Positions 56,801-64,000 of a DNA stretch of 64,000 bases are shown here, one piece after another. The notes under the pieces were generated by a model. The model had not been told where the DNA came from. It did not search any database and saw only the letters and a list, made by a program, of their open reading frames with translations. The position numbers and the translations under genes were made by a program. This stretch comes from Flaccisagitta enflata (lineage: Eukaryota > Chaetognatha > Sagittoidea > Aphragmophora), in contig OZ231127.1 in assembly GCA_965153355.1 (NCBI GenBank), forward strand, positions 81,158,001 to 81,222,000, in the 5' to 3' direction. Each line of letters opens with the position of its first letter. Position 1 is the first letter of the stretch.

Positions 56801-57618
56801 ACGTCGTCTTCATGGCGAGGCGCTGCAACATTGCGGCGCTGTTCAACGAAATCGTCGCGGAGGCGAAGATCCAGTCGGCCGACCATGCAAGGCATTTCAA
56901 TTTGTCTGCAAGGTTGCAAAAGGCAAAGAAGATTGCGAGGACCTGTGGAGAAGTGCAACAATGCTATCGTGACGAGCTGCTGCAGGAGATCCTCAACAAG
57001 AGGGTCCCTCATCTTGCAGATAAATTCTGGGAAAAGCAACATGAAGCAGCCCAAAATGGACAATTATTTTCATTCGACAACTTGGTCAATATGATCGAGA
57101 CATGGGCGGTGATTCAGCGCAACAAAGGCGCAAGCTGCAAAACAGCATCAGTGGCAGCAGTCGCAACTACAGAGAAAGAAGCGCCATCATCATATGAAGA
57201 TGCTTTGACCAATGGCAAGCAAAAGACGCAGTCGACGGACCGCTGCAACGTCTGCAGTGGAATGCATCAAACAGAAGAATGTCATCAGCTGTTAGAGTTG
57301 GAAGTGGACGCGAGAGTCCAAAAGATCATGTCTCGTCGTCTTTGCTTCCACTGTCTCGCGCCAGGACACAACGCCAAAGGATGCGCGAACAGACCGACTT
57401 GCCAAACCTGCAAGAAGCGGCACGCAACGATTCTCCACGGGCGCACCTACAAGAAAGAAGAAAAGGAAGAGAAGAAAGGAGAAAATAAGCAGGGAAATAA
57501 AGTACCGCTGGCTCCCTTCAAAAAGTCAGAGGATGCGGCTGCAGCAGCACCAACAGCTCCGTCGACGGCGGAGGCAGCCAATCCTACGGAGGTGATCTCT
57601 TCTAACGTCACGGCATGA
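53824..57618 (+). CDS. gag: BEL/Pao retrotransposon Gag-like polyprotein
   Basis: 1,264 codons ending in TGA. Residues about 300-440 and 600-680 are Gln-rich. Coiled-coil segments (for example LQQEVDSLKMQIQQRD) precede residue 830. Residues about 890-1110 form the capsid-type region usual for BEL/Pao elements (DUF1759-like; FMMWKRKFKDAEKHEG, LPKWFAGPAKEIIE). The end carries zinc knuckles: CNVCSGMHQTEEC at 1141, CFHCLAPGHNAKGC at 1174 and CQTCKKRHATILH near 1193. The product would package element RNA. ATG 53,824 has A at -3 and G at +4 and is the first ATG after an in-frame stop at 53,752. The same frame continues into pol after the single stop. No flanking LTR could be recognised. Confidence 0.9.
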   Translation: MAAARNDDTVSTASTSSRVSHFGLNQCPRSNRLRAMRNDITAEMEGCRRLFDAVSTCTEGTNDFDDAACESDGARHGLRDMVYDFISYARQMALDSMPGDPLRFAASTLRRIRREWDSMRFFDRENYPEGFPSNADIVNAVHNDIGNRKRPVNEFSWNSLPTDTHAARDNVTGAPTPRMRTSSPNPDGSEYLPLPVPRHGAQSPTGGQFLNLPPIQRGDAVNQWVSDLVSEIEPARASPMEQADDMLADLDDADALARGRGIINGLTPQERARRRFVNRSAERDRWGRQLEEEMRQGRRLIDDMQQQQREEEQRQQQEQQQQHQLQMQQQQLQQQRQLHRPQEQQQTTAQRQQQELLQQQQLQQLQQFCQQDPAAGAQQQQQYDQQQQQQQQQQQQELRQHQTAMQPHEQQQQRQNDAGENTQQQQQQQQQPSAAIPAVVVDPPASNNHLVESMNVSEETEEERQQRLADQRLRMMAEGEGGGAATAPKAPIAVPLGFQQRSSSQEDKELYDRMCNFRQQQQRDEDRRAGVFNNAAEMQRKHWNSLNDGGIGGALEQRDVKLRQLSELDQQQPQHPPKDRRSIFKNFNPGLFNSNIQQRHVQSVETSVKQPMQQQQQLEQQQQQGQRQRQLQQQNEQQQRPDQQQQLQHQQWQQQRLQQQQQHQDQHHQTPAATILPTAPEVIFEKQIGSARRETGLPHQEEKVFNTAGSGGDATEAMRRRQKQEAADAKLAQQLQDKERRKVAPKKTTSGLQPKAPKVAQAPLATPQAEVIQQNQRLQQEVDSLKMQIQQRDFDLAAARAEERQRKEEQQQRQYVRQDFDAPRFHQDDRQQQVNQQEEVGWSVKTTKKRSPVKVGGQYAFIQQPPAYHQVEHHQVARQPEVHVQMPNNPALDRFLERATYNDLMRAREVGLKALERARPEKPLQELSSTDFMMWKRKFKDAEKHEGLTQMDILLELPKWFAGPAKEIIETATIDATEATARGEIDDAFAKMDVVFMARRCNIAALFNEIVAEAKIQSADHARHFNLSARLQKAKKIARTCGEVQQCYRDELLQEILNKRVPHLADKFWEKQHEAAQNGQLFSFDNLVNMIETWAVIQRNKGASCKTASVAAVATTEKEAPSSYEDALTNGKQKTQSTDRCNVCSGMHQTEECHQLLELEVDARVQKIMSRRLCFHCLAPGHNAKGCANRPTCQTCKKRHATILHGRTYKKEEKEEKKGENKQGNKVPLAPFKKSEDAAAAAPTAPSTAEAANPTEVISSNVTA
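57616..57618 (+). other. Single in-frame TGA separating gag and pol
   Basis: Gag and pol share one frame. The only interruption between 53,824 and 61,668 is this TGA, followed by C (TGACTG), a context often permissive for readthrough. The 22 codons between it and the first pol ATG are open. Readthrough or a recent nonsense mutation are both possible. Confidence 0.85.
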
Positions 57619-57684
57619 CTGGCGGCGACGGCAACGTCGCGGTCCGTCTCTTCATTCGACGACGTTGTCCGTCCGATTGTTCCA

Positions 57685-60600
57685 GTGACTATCATAAACA
57701 ATTCTTCGGGTGCGCAGAGGACGATTTACGCTATGATCGACTCAGGCGCTGATCGCGACGTGATCAGTACCAATGTCATTCGCAGTCTTCTGATTCCAAC
57801 AAAAACAGTGCAAATGACGGTGATTACTGTGGGAAGTCATGTTGTTGAGGATCGTTTCATCGCATCATTCACTATGCAATCGGTCGACGAAGAATACGTC
57901 GTCGACGTCAACGACGCATTGGTGGGTGATTTGTTAACGAGTGAACGCGACATTCCTCCTTTTCTCCGCGACCTATCTGACCAACCTCACATCGAAGGCA
58001 TAAAATTTCCAGAAGCTGAAGGCGGTGTGATGATGATCATCGGAGCGGCGCATGCGGATGCCGCCGTCGCTCAAGAAATCCGCCGAGGGCCTTCAGGATC
58101 TTTGACTTGCTTCAGATGTCTATTCGGTTGGACTGTATGTGGAAAAACGGGCAAGAGAGGACGAGATATTGCGATCAACGCTATCGCGACGGATGACCGC
58201 GTCCTCAACGACAACATCGATCGCATCCTCGACAATCGCGTCCTCAACAGCAACATTGACCGCATCTTCTACCATGACTTTGCATCATCAATCGTCTCGC
58301 AAGAGGAGATGGGTGATTCCCTTGAAAATGTCAGAGCGTGCAAAACGTTAGAGGAAAAGACATATTTTTGCCCAATTGTGAAAAAGTACTTTGCTCCCGT
58401 CACATGGAAATTTCATCACGAGAAAATCATGGAGATTCTGAGAAGAGTGAAATCACGACCAACTGCGATGAAGCGACTCGGTAACCAACGTTTTCGCTTC
58501 AAGCGTGATCCAGCCTTCAAAGAAAGAGTCTTCCGTGAAATCGAGAAGTTTTACGAGACGGGAGTGGCGATTGAGATTGATAACGTCGACGACGACGACG
58601 GCATTGAGAAACCGCGCTGGTACTTGCCGCTTCATATTGTTGAACTGCGCGGAAAAACGCGCGTATGTCACGATGCGCGTGCGGCGACCGACGGGATCTC
58701 ACTCAATGATTTGCTCGTCGGAGGTCCAAATTTGATGAATAGCTTAATGGACATCCTCATGCGTTTTCGTCAGTGGAAGATCGCCTTTATGTGTGACATA
58801 AAGGCGTTCTTCCACCAGATCCGCGTCCATCCTGACGACGCTGATCTGTTCAGATTCTTTTGGTTCAAAGACCGTACTCTACGAGAAGCCATTTTGAATC
58901 TGTTCTTATCACATGTCTTCGGCAGCCAATCCAGCTCATTCGTCACGTCTTTCACCGTCAGAAAGCATGCTGAAGTAATCCGGCCCAAATATCCCTACAA
59001 CGTCTACGATCTTATTCGCTTCGGCTTCTACGTCGACGACGGAAGTGGGGGTGGGGATTCGGTCGACGAAGCACTGCAGTTGAAGGTGGATGCAGTGGCG
59101 GCGATGGCTGAAGGCGGGATGGATCTTGTGAAGTGGAAAAGTAATGCGCGGCAATTGATGGATGGAGATCCGAACGTGCCAATTCCCATCTCAGATAAGC
59201 AAGATGATGCGCCGACGAAGGTGTTGGGCGTCTCATGGCTTCCGGCGGAAGACGTCTTCATCTTCATCTGCGACGAGGAATTCAAAACTCTTAGAGCAAA
59301 AACACCTCGTCAATTGGTCTCCATGCAAGCTAAACTTTATGATCCATTGGGATTTTGGAGCCCAAGCGCATACATCGGCAGACGACATCTTCAACTCTGT
59401 CGTCCACAGGAAGTGGGATGGGATTCGCCCTTGGAAGAGAGCGTCGAGGAATCCTTCTTCCGCTACACTTCATCTTGGCCTCTTCTACAACAATACCGAA
59501 TTGAACGCTGGTGGAATGGCGGCGTCGACAATAGTGACATTGCGGAAATAACAATTGAGATCTTTTGCGATGCGGCTCCAAAAGGCGGATATGGAGCAGT
59601 TGCATATCGACGTCAAGTCAATCGAGATGGAGGTGTTCACATTTCGTTCATCGCCTCCAAATCCCACGTCATTCCACTTAATCCCAAACGTGCTTCTCAT
59701 CACAACAGCGTTCCACGCGTCGAGATTGTATCCGCAGAAAAAGCAGTGCAGCTCAAACGCTTCGTCGGAAGGACCATCGAATTGGACAATCTCGTCGTCA
59801 GATTTTGGTCTGATTCTGAATCTGCACTGAAGATGATTTACAATCCGGCGAAACCGAGGCCTGTATTTTTCGCCAATCGTCTCTCCAAGATCCATAGCGG
59901 GTCTGATCCTCAACAGTGGCGCTGGGTTGATTCGTCAAACAACCCGGCGGACCACTGCAGCAGAGGCATCCAGGCCCATGAAGCCGAAAAATGGCGTCAA
60001 TTCCATCACGGTCCTGCATTTTTGCGTCTTCCCGAAGATCAATGGCCAAAGACGAACATCGCGACGTGCCCTATTTCTGCACAAGTCGCCGCATTGTATG
60101 TGGCTGAAAGTGAAAAGAAACAAGTGGCTGACGCGATACTTCTTGCAGCAGCTTCTCGGGGAAAATGGATGCATAAGTTGCGGATCATCGGCATGGTTCT
60201 TATCGCAGCCAAAAGGTGGAGAGCGTATCCAAGGGCGAAGACACGAGCAGCAAGGGATCTCCTTCCTAAACCGGAAGTGACGCAAGACGTTTTGGAGGAG
60301 GCGCGCAAACAGCTCGTCAAGTCAATGCAGCGGCATCATTATTCAGACGTCTTCGAACAATTGGAGTTGGGAAAAGTCTTTAAACCAGAAAGCCGTCATG
60401 ACTTCATCATAAAAAATAAAGAGATGCGGAAATTGAATCCTTTCGTCGACGACGACGGTATCATTCGCGTCGGCAGTCGATTGGAAAACGCCGACATCGC
60501 ACATGACGCTAAATTTCCCTTCATCCTGCCGCCAAAAGACGAGAATGTGAAATCATTGATTCGCCATTATCATCACAATGATTTTCACGCGGGTGCAAAG

Positions 60601-61668
60601 CATACATTGTGCCAATTACGCCAATTTGTGTGGATTACAAAAGGTCTTCAGGCTGTCAAGAGCGTCGTCAACACGTGCTTCAGATGCCAGAAGAACTTTA
60701 AAAAGAACGCAAATCAGCAAATGGCCAATCTCCCATCAAATCGCGTCAATCCTGCACCTGTCTTTGCAGAGACTGGATTGGATGTCATGGGGCATTTCCT
60801 AGTTAAGATGAACGGGCGTGCTGATCACAAGGTGTGGATCGCAGTGTTCACCTGTTTCGTGTCACGCGCCGTCCATGTGGAATTGCTCTTCAACATGTCA
60901 GCCGATGCGATGGTAAATGCAATCATCCGCTTTGCAGCAAGGCGCCCAGGAATCCGCCGTTTCACATCAGATTGCGGGACGAATCTAGTAGGCGCCAATA
61001 ATATCCTCAAGAAGGAGATGGAAGCTTGGAACCGCTCGTCAACTCCCGAATTGCAGCGGCGCGGCCTTCGGTGGGATTTCATCACGCCGAGAACACCCCA
61101 CTATGGAGGGGTGTGGGAGAGAATCGTCGCTCTCTTTAAGCGCCATCTTGCTTCCATCTCGACTGGCGCCATCCTCCACGTCGACGCCTTCAACACTGCC
61201 GTTGTCGAAGTTGAAGGAATTCTCAATCGTCGTCCTCTAACAGCGCTCAGCGATGATCCAAATGACTCTGAGGCCCTCACACCGAATCATATCCTCAATC
61301 CATCGACATCCGGTCACGCCCCTCTGGATCTGGTGCAACAAGGCGTCAACTCTGACGCCGACTCTGCGAAGATTCAATGGAGGCGTGCGCAATCGCGTGT
61401 GGATGCATTTTGGAAATCGTGGAGGGTCGAATATTTGTCGCTTCTTCACGCGCGAAGCAAATGGTCGAGATCCGAGAAAGACTTTGCGGTGGATGACATG
61501 GTCATCGTCATGGACGAAACGCTGCCTCGTCACAATTGGAGTTTAGGACGTGTCATGGGCGTCGAGGGTTCGTCAGCCCATGTCCGGAGGGCTCACATCC
61601 GGCGCCAAGATGGAAAGATCGTGACGAAAGACCGCACGAAGCTCGTGCGGCTGGAATTGGACTCATAA
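57685..61668 (+). CDS. pol: BEL/Pao retrotransposon Pol polyprotein
   Basis: 1,327 codons from the first ATG; coding sequence probably extends back to 57,619 in frame. Domains in order: aspartic protease (YAMIDSGAD, Asp at 19); reverse transcriptase with motif A Asp at 371 (CDIKAFFHQI) and YVDD at 449-452; RNase H (FCDAAPKGGYGA at about 628, SAEKAVQL, WSDSESAL); zinc-binding integrase N-terminus (HYHHNDFHAGAKH...CFRCQK, about 960-1000); integrase core with D1033, D1096 and E1145 (GLDVMG, SDCGTN, GGVWERIV); and a C-terminal DUF5641-type region (FWKSWRVEYLSLLHARSKW, LGRVMGV). All catalytic residues are present, so the copy looks recently active. The domain order and HHCC/DDE spacing identify the BEL/Pao group. 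Confidence 0.95.
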   Translation: MTIINNSSGAQRTIYAMIDSGADRDVISTNVIRSLLIPTKTVQMTVITVGSHVVEDRFIASFTMQSVDEEYVVDVNDALVGDLLTSERDIPPFLRDLSDQPHIEGIKFPEAEGGVMMIIGAAHADAAVAQEIRRGPSGSLTCFRCLFGWTVCGKTGKRGRDIAINAIATDDRVLNDNIDRILDNRVLNSNIDRIFYHDFASSIVSQEEMGDSLENVRACKTLEEKTYFCPIVKKYFAPVTWKFHHEKIMEILRRVKSRPTAMKRLGNQRFRFKRDPAFKERVFREIEKFYETGVAIEIDNVDDDDGIEKPRWYLPLHIVELRGKTRVCHDARAATDGISLNDLLVGGPNLMNSLMDILMRFRQWKIAFMCDIKAFFHQIRVHPDDADLFRFFWFKDRTLREAILNLFLSHVFGSQSSSFVTSFTVRKHAEVIRPKYPYNVYDLIRFGFYVDDGSGGGDSVDEALQLKVDAVAAMAEGGMDLVKWKSNARQLMDGDPNVPIPISDKQDDAPTKVLGVSWLPAEDVFIFICDEEFKTLRAKTPRQLVSMQAKLYDPLGFWSPSAYIGRRHLQLCRPQEVGWDSPLEESVEESFFRYTSSWPLLQQYRIERWWNGGVDNSDIAEITIEIFCDAAPKGGYGAVAYRRQVNRDGGVHISFIASKSHVIPLNPKRASHHNSVPRVEIVSAEKAVQLKRFVGRTIELDNLVVRFWSDSESALKMIYNPAKPRPVFFANRLSKIHSGSDPQQWRWVDSSNNPADHCSRGIQAHEAEKWRQFHHGPAFLRLPEDQWPKTNIATCPISAQVAALYVAESEKKQVADAILLAAASRGKWMHKLRIIGMVLIAAKRWRAYPRAKTRAARDLLPKPEVTQDVLEEARKQLVKSMQRHHYSDVFEQLELGKVFKPESRHDFIIKNKEMRKLNPFVDDDGIIRVGSRLENADIAHDAKFPFILPPKDENVKSLIRHYHHNDFHAGAKHTLCQLRQFVWITKGLQAVKSVVNTCFRCQKNFKKNANQQMANLPSNRVNPAPVFAETGLDVMGHFLVKMNGRADHKVWIAVFTCFVSRAVHVELLFNMSADAMVNAIIRFAARRPGIRRFTSDCGTNLVGANNILKKEMEAWNRSSTPELQRRGLRWDFITPRTPHYGGVWERIVALFKRHLASISTGAILHVDAFNTAVVEVEGILNRRPLTALSDDPNDSEALTPNHILNPSTSGHAPLDLVQQGVNSDADSAKIQWRRAQSRVDAFWKSWRVEYLSLLHARSKWSRSEKDFAVDDMVIVMDETLPRHNWSLGRVMGVEGSSAHVRRAHIRRQDGKIVTKDRTKLVRLELDS

Positions 61669-61683
61669 AAACGCTAAGTTTTG

Positions 61684-61700
61684 AGAGAGAGAGAAAAAGG
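61684..61700 (+). other. Polypurine tract candidate
   Basis: GAGAGAGAGAGAAAAAGG lies 16 bases after the pol stop, where the plus-strand primer of an LTR element would be. A 3' LTR starting TG is possible at about 61,704, but no matching 5' copy is visible upstream of gag, so this stays tentative. Confidence 0.4.
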
Positions 61701-62016
61701 CGCATGGGCCTGTCCATTAGTAACTATAGATATGAGTGATTGAAACTCTGACTTGTTATATTTACAAAGAGTTGTTATTATTCATATTTGGTTCTGATTA
61801 TCCATGCTTTCATCTTTCCTCTTGTCAATTATGTTGTCCATTTCCACTTACACATCAAACACTGATTCATTCGCTCTGTCTATATGTACATATTATTGTG
61901 CCAAATCCGTTCTTACCATTATCAGTTCTCAATACGAACATTTCAAAGCTTCCGCTGACGACGTCATTCCATCTACGAAGTCAGTTCGCATCTTGAAGTC
62001 GCTCGTCGGAGTCAAG

Positions 62017-63342
62017 ATGTCCCGTCAGCAGCGTCTCGAGGCAGAAGCCGACGTGTCGACGTCGTACGGATCCTTGGATCTTCATCGACTCTTCAACGAC
62101 GGCTCGACTCGAGAAGGATCTGCATCCACGACGTCGTTCGGGGCGGAGGAGGAGGCTGTCGCGTTGGCAGCCTTCAATGGCGACCTTCGTTCCGTCGTAG
62201 ACGCAAAAATGGCGAATAAAAAGCGTCAACAAGATGATGCGTTGGTAAATCGTCAACAGCCATCCAACGCCGTTGATCCCGCGTCGCTTCCTCCATTGGT
62301 GGTCATCAAAGATGGAGGTTCGAGGCGGATCTCGATCAATCGGCCGCCGACGGACTTATCCATCACTTCCGCGGCGGCGTCATCATCATCGGATTTGCCC
62401 CCATCGCCTCGCCAATTCTGCCTTGATTTCGGTCGCCCAGCGTCTCGTGATCAAGCGTCTGCAGCTGCACGTCAACGCAGCGGGGGCGAAGAGAGAGAGA
62501 GATCGGTCAATGATGGAGCAAGAGTGGAGGAGGAGGGGATGGAGACAGAGGAGGAGGTGTTAGTGAATGGGGAGGCGGTGGAGAAAGACATTGACCCGGA
62601 AGTGGACACTGCGACGCCGGAAGAGAAACACCAACGGATGCAGGCGCGTTGGTGGTATCGTATCATCAGTCCGGACGTCGAAGTATCTCTCCTCTTCAAA
62701 GAGTTTGAAAAACTTTCGGTATGCTGCAACAAACAAACTCTCATGCGCTCATCGGCTAATCAAACAGAGCTTGGCTCGGAGACTCTGGAGCGCAAAATCC
62801 AAAGCAACAAAAGAAGGAGGGAGCATGATAAGGAGGTTCGTCGCATGGTCCAGGCGACGAAGAGGAAGAATGCGGCTCCGAAGCCTCCTGGTGCAACTGC
62901 AAAGTCATCTGCAGCAACTTCCGTCGACGCTGCCGCAACTCCACCAGCGGTATTTGTGCTCGACGCAGCCGCAGCTACATCAGCGGCAATTCACTCTACA
63001 GCATCAGGAAGTCGTCAATCGCGCCCTGGATTGGTTCATCCCCCAAATCAGCAGCAACAGGGTCCTCGTGACGTCACTCCCTCACAACAGTCGAAGAGAT
63101 CACGTCGGGGAAAGACTCCACAAACGCGCAACGTGCCGAGTCAACAAAAAGGGCCAAATTCCAAAAGCAAAGGCCCCCAGGCCTCCAGGCGCGCCCCCTG
63201 CAGCAGTAACGCCCAAAGGCCAAGGAGAAGCTTCAAGCGGTTCGTCGACGGCAACGTTGGCAGCAACCCAGAAGCTGAATCAGGCGCCTGGGGCAGCGGC
63301 AGCAAAGGGGAAGAAGACCAAGAGAGCTGGGAAGAAGCATAA
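62017..63342 (+). CDS. Unrecognised protein downstream of pol, N-terminal frame
   Basis: From ATG 62,017 (A at -3) it begins MSRQQRLEAEADVSTSYGSL. It continues with Ser/Ala-rich low-complexity sequence, an acidic block (EEEGMETEEEVLVNGEAVEK) and a basic segment (ERKIQSNKRRREHDKEVRRM). An in-frame ATG at 61,804 would add an N-terminal hydrophobic leader, but that stretch is AT-rich and non-coding in style. No transmembrane or envelope features occur. Coding sense is lost after about 63,170 and resumes in the +1 frame; the last ~55 codons before the stop at 63,342 are probably out of frame. It could be the gag of a second BEL element, or a third ORF of this one. Confidence 0.6.
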   Translation: MSRQQRLEAEADVSTSYGSLDLHRLFNDGSTREGSASTTSFGAEEEAVALAAFNGDLRSVVDAKMANKKRQQDDALVNRQQPSNAVDPASLPPLVVIKDGGSRRISINRPPTDLSITSAAASSSSDLPPSPRQFCLDFGRPASRDQASAAARQRSGGEERERSVNDGARVEEEGMETEEEVLVNGEAVEKDIDPEVDTATPEEKHQRMQARWWYRIISPDVEVSLLFKEFEKLSVCCNKQTLMRSSANQTELGSETLERKIQSNKRRREHDKEVRRMVQATKRKNAAPKPPGATAKSSAATSVDAAATPPAVFVLDAAAATSAAIHSTASGSRQSRPGLVHPPNQQQQGPRDVTPSQQSKRSRRGKTPQTRNVPSQQKGPNSKSKGPQASRRAPCSSNAQRPRRSFKRFVDGNVGSNPEAESGAWGSGSKGEEDQESWEEA

Positions 63343-64000
63343 AGCAGCAACCAAGGGAGGTTCTACTTGCGGTGCTTCGGCGTCCGCTGTTAAACCTCAA
63401 GTCTCTGGTCAGCAGACGGGAGCGTCTTCCTTTCACTCGCAGCCATCAAAAGCAGCGGTAGGAAGCGAACTAGTTGGCGGTGCTTCAGCATCTGTTAAAG
63501 CTGGTGTAGCGCCTCGTCAGCAAACCGAGTCTGCCCAAGGTCTGCAGCAAGTGCAGAACCCGCCTCCCCCGTCGGATCCAGCCTTTGATCCTGCGCATGG
63601 ACACCACATCGCCGAGTCATTGCTACGAGAAGCCTCTTTACTGACCTCAAATGCTCCATTGGGGGTGGTGAAGAATTTAGCATCAAGGCTTCCGAAAGAC
63701 TTCTTCGCGTCGCTTCCGCCGCGTCAACGAGTTGAAGCGGCTCGTCAAGTCTTAGACGAGAGGATTCGTCGCAACATCCAAAAGGAGAGAGACGATGCTC
63801 GTCGAGCAGCAATGGCTGCGGACAATGAGGTGGTCAAAGGCAATAAGCGAGTCGTGGAACTGGAGAAGCAGCTTGAAAAGGAGAAGCAGGCCTGTGCGAT
63901 GAAGGCTAAGAAGAAAGAGGAAGCGGTGGAACGCGCAAAGGCGGCTATGGCCGTCGAATTCAAAACTGCGTCCGCTGTGCGTCCTAAATTTCGACTGGCG
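63173..64000 (+). CDS. Continuation of the downstream protein in the +1 frame, open at window edge
   Basis: From about 63,173 the frame stays open to the window end without a stop. It reads GAPPAAVTPKGQGEASSG, an Ala/Lys stretch (KGKKTKRAGKKHKAATKG), PPPPSDPAFDPAHGHHIAES and LASRLPKDFFASLPPRQR. It ends in a coiled coil (VVELEKQLEKEKQACAMKAK). The Ala/Gln/Lys composition and codon use match the 62,017 frame. The coiled coil resembles in style that of the upstream gag. The two frames are probably one gene split by a single-base indel or a +1 shift. Confidence 0.6.

Noticed and set aside
61702-62016. 3' LTR of the BEL element
   Set aside because: A polypurine tract and a TG start fit, but no matching copy could be found upstream of gag, so no LTR is annotated.

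Overview
This is nuclear DNA from an invertebrate animal; I cannot name the species. The evidence is GT-AG spliced genes (a kainate-type glutamate receptor and an Ig-type membrane protein), a BEL/Pao retrotransposon (a metazoan-restricted group), a non-LTR ORF1 remnant, many Tc1/mariner-like miniature elements, and a very high load of di-, tri- and tetranucleotide microsatellites. Most long open frames in the window are simply microsatellites read as protein. Nothing looks bacterial.

Layout. 1-11.8 kb: simple repeats, minisatellites, miniature inverted-repeat elements (MITEs) and a short dispersed family, here called element A, with a (TCCG)n core. 11.85-22.27 kb: a head-to-tail tandem duplication of a ~5.2 kb unit made almost only of repeats. 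22.3-33.1 kb: MITEs, foldback elements, tetranucleotide arrays and little coding signal. 33.1-44.6 kb: four minus-strand exons of an ionotropic glutamate receptor amino-terminal domain. Its ~9.3 kb intron contains, on the plus strand, a complete multi-exon gene for a single-pass membrane protein with Ig-like segments (37.05 to 41.6 or 43.4 kb). 45.7-46.2 kb: a 5'-truncated LINE ORF1. 46.4-53 kb: AAC/CAG-rich repeats, CTTT and CT arrays, a palindromic foldback element, a small MITE and AT-rich DNA. 53.8-61.7 kb: an almost intact BEL/Pao gag-pol, with gag and pol in one frame separated by a single TGA. 62.0-64.0 kb: a further coiled-coil, Ala/Gln-rich coding region that shifts frame once and runs off the window.

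The host genes are embedded in repeats to an unusual degree. Two glutamate-receptor acceptors are fed by (CT)n or (CT)n(CA)n microsatellites, a (GA)n tract lies just inside one intron of the Ig-type gene, one of its exons encodes a polymorphic-looking poly-Asn run, and a ~78-bp minisatellite has grown out of one of its splice donors.
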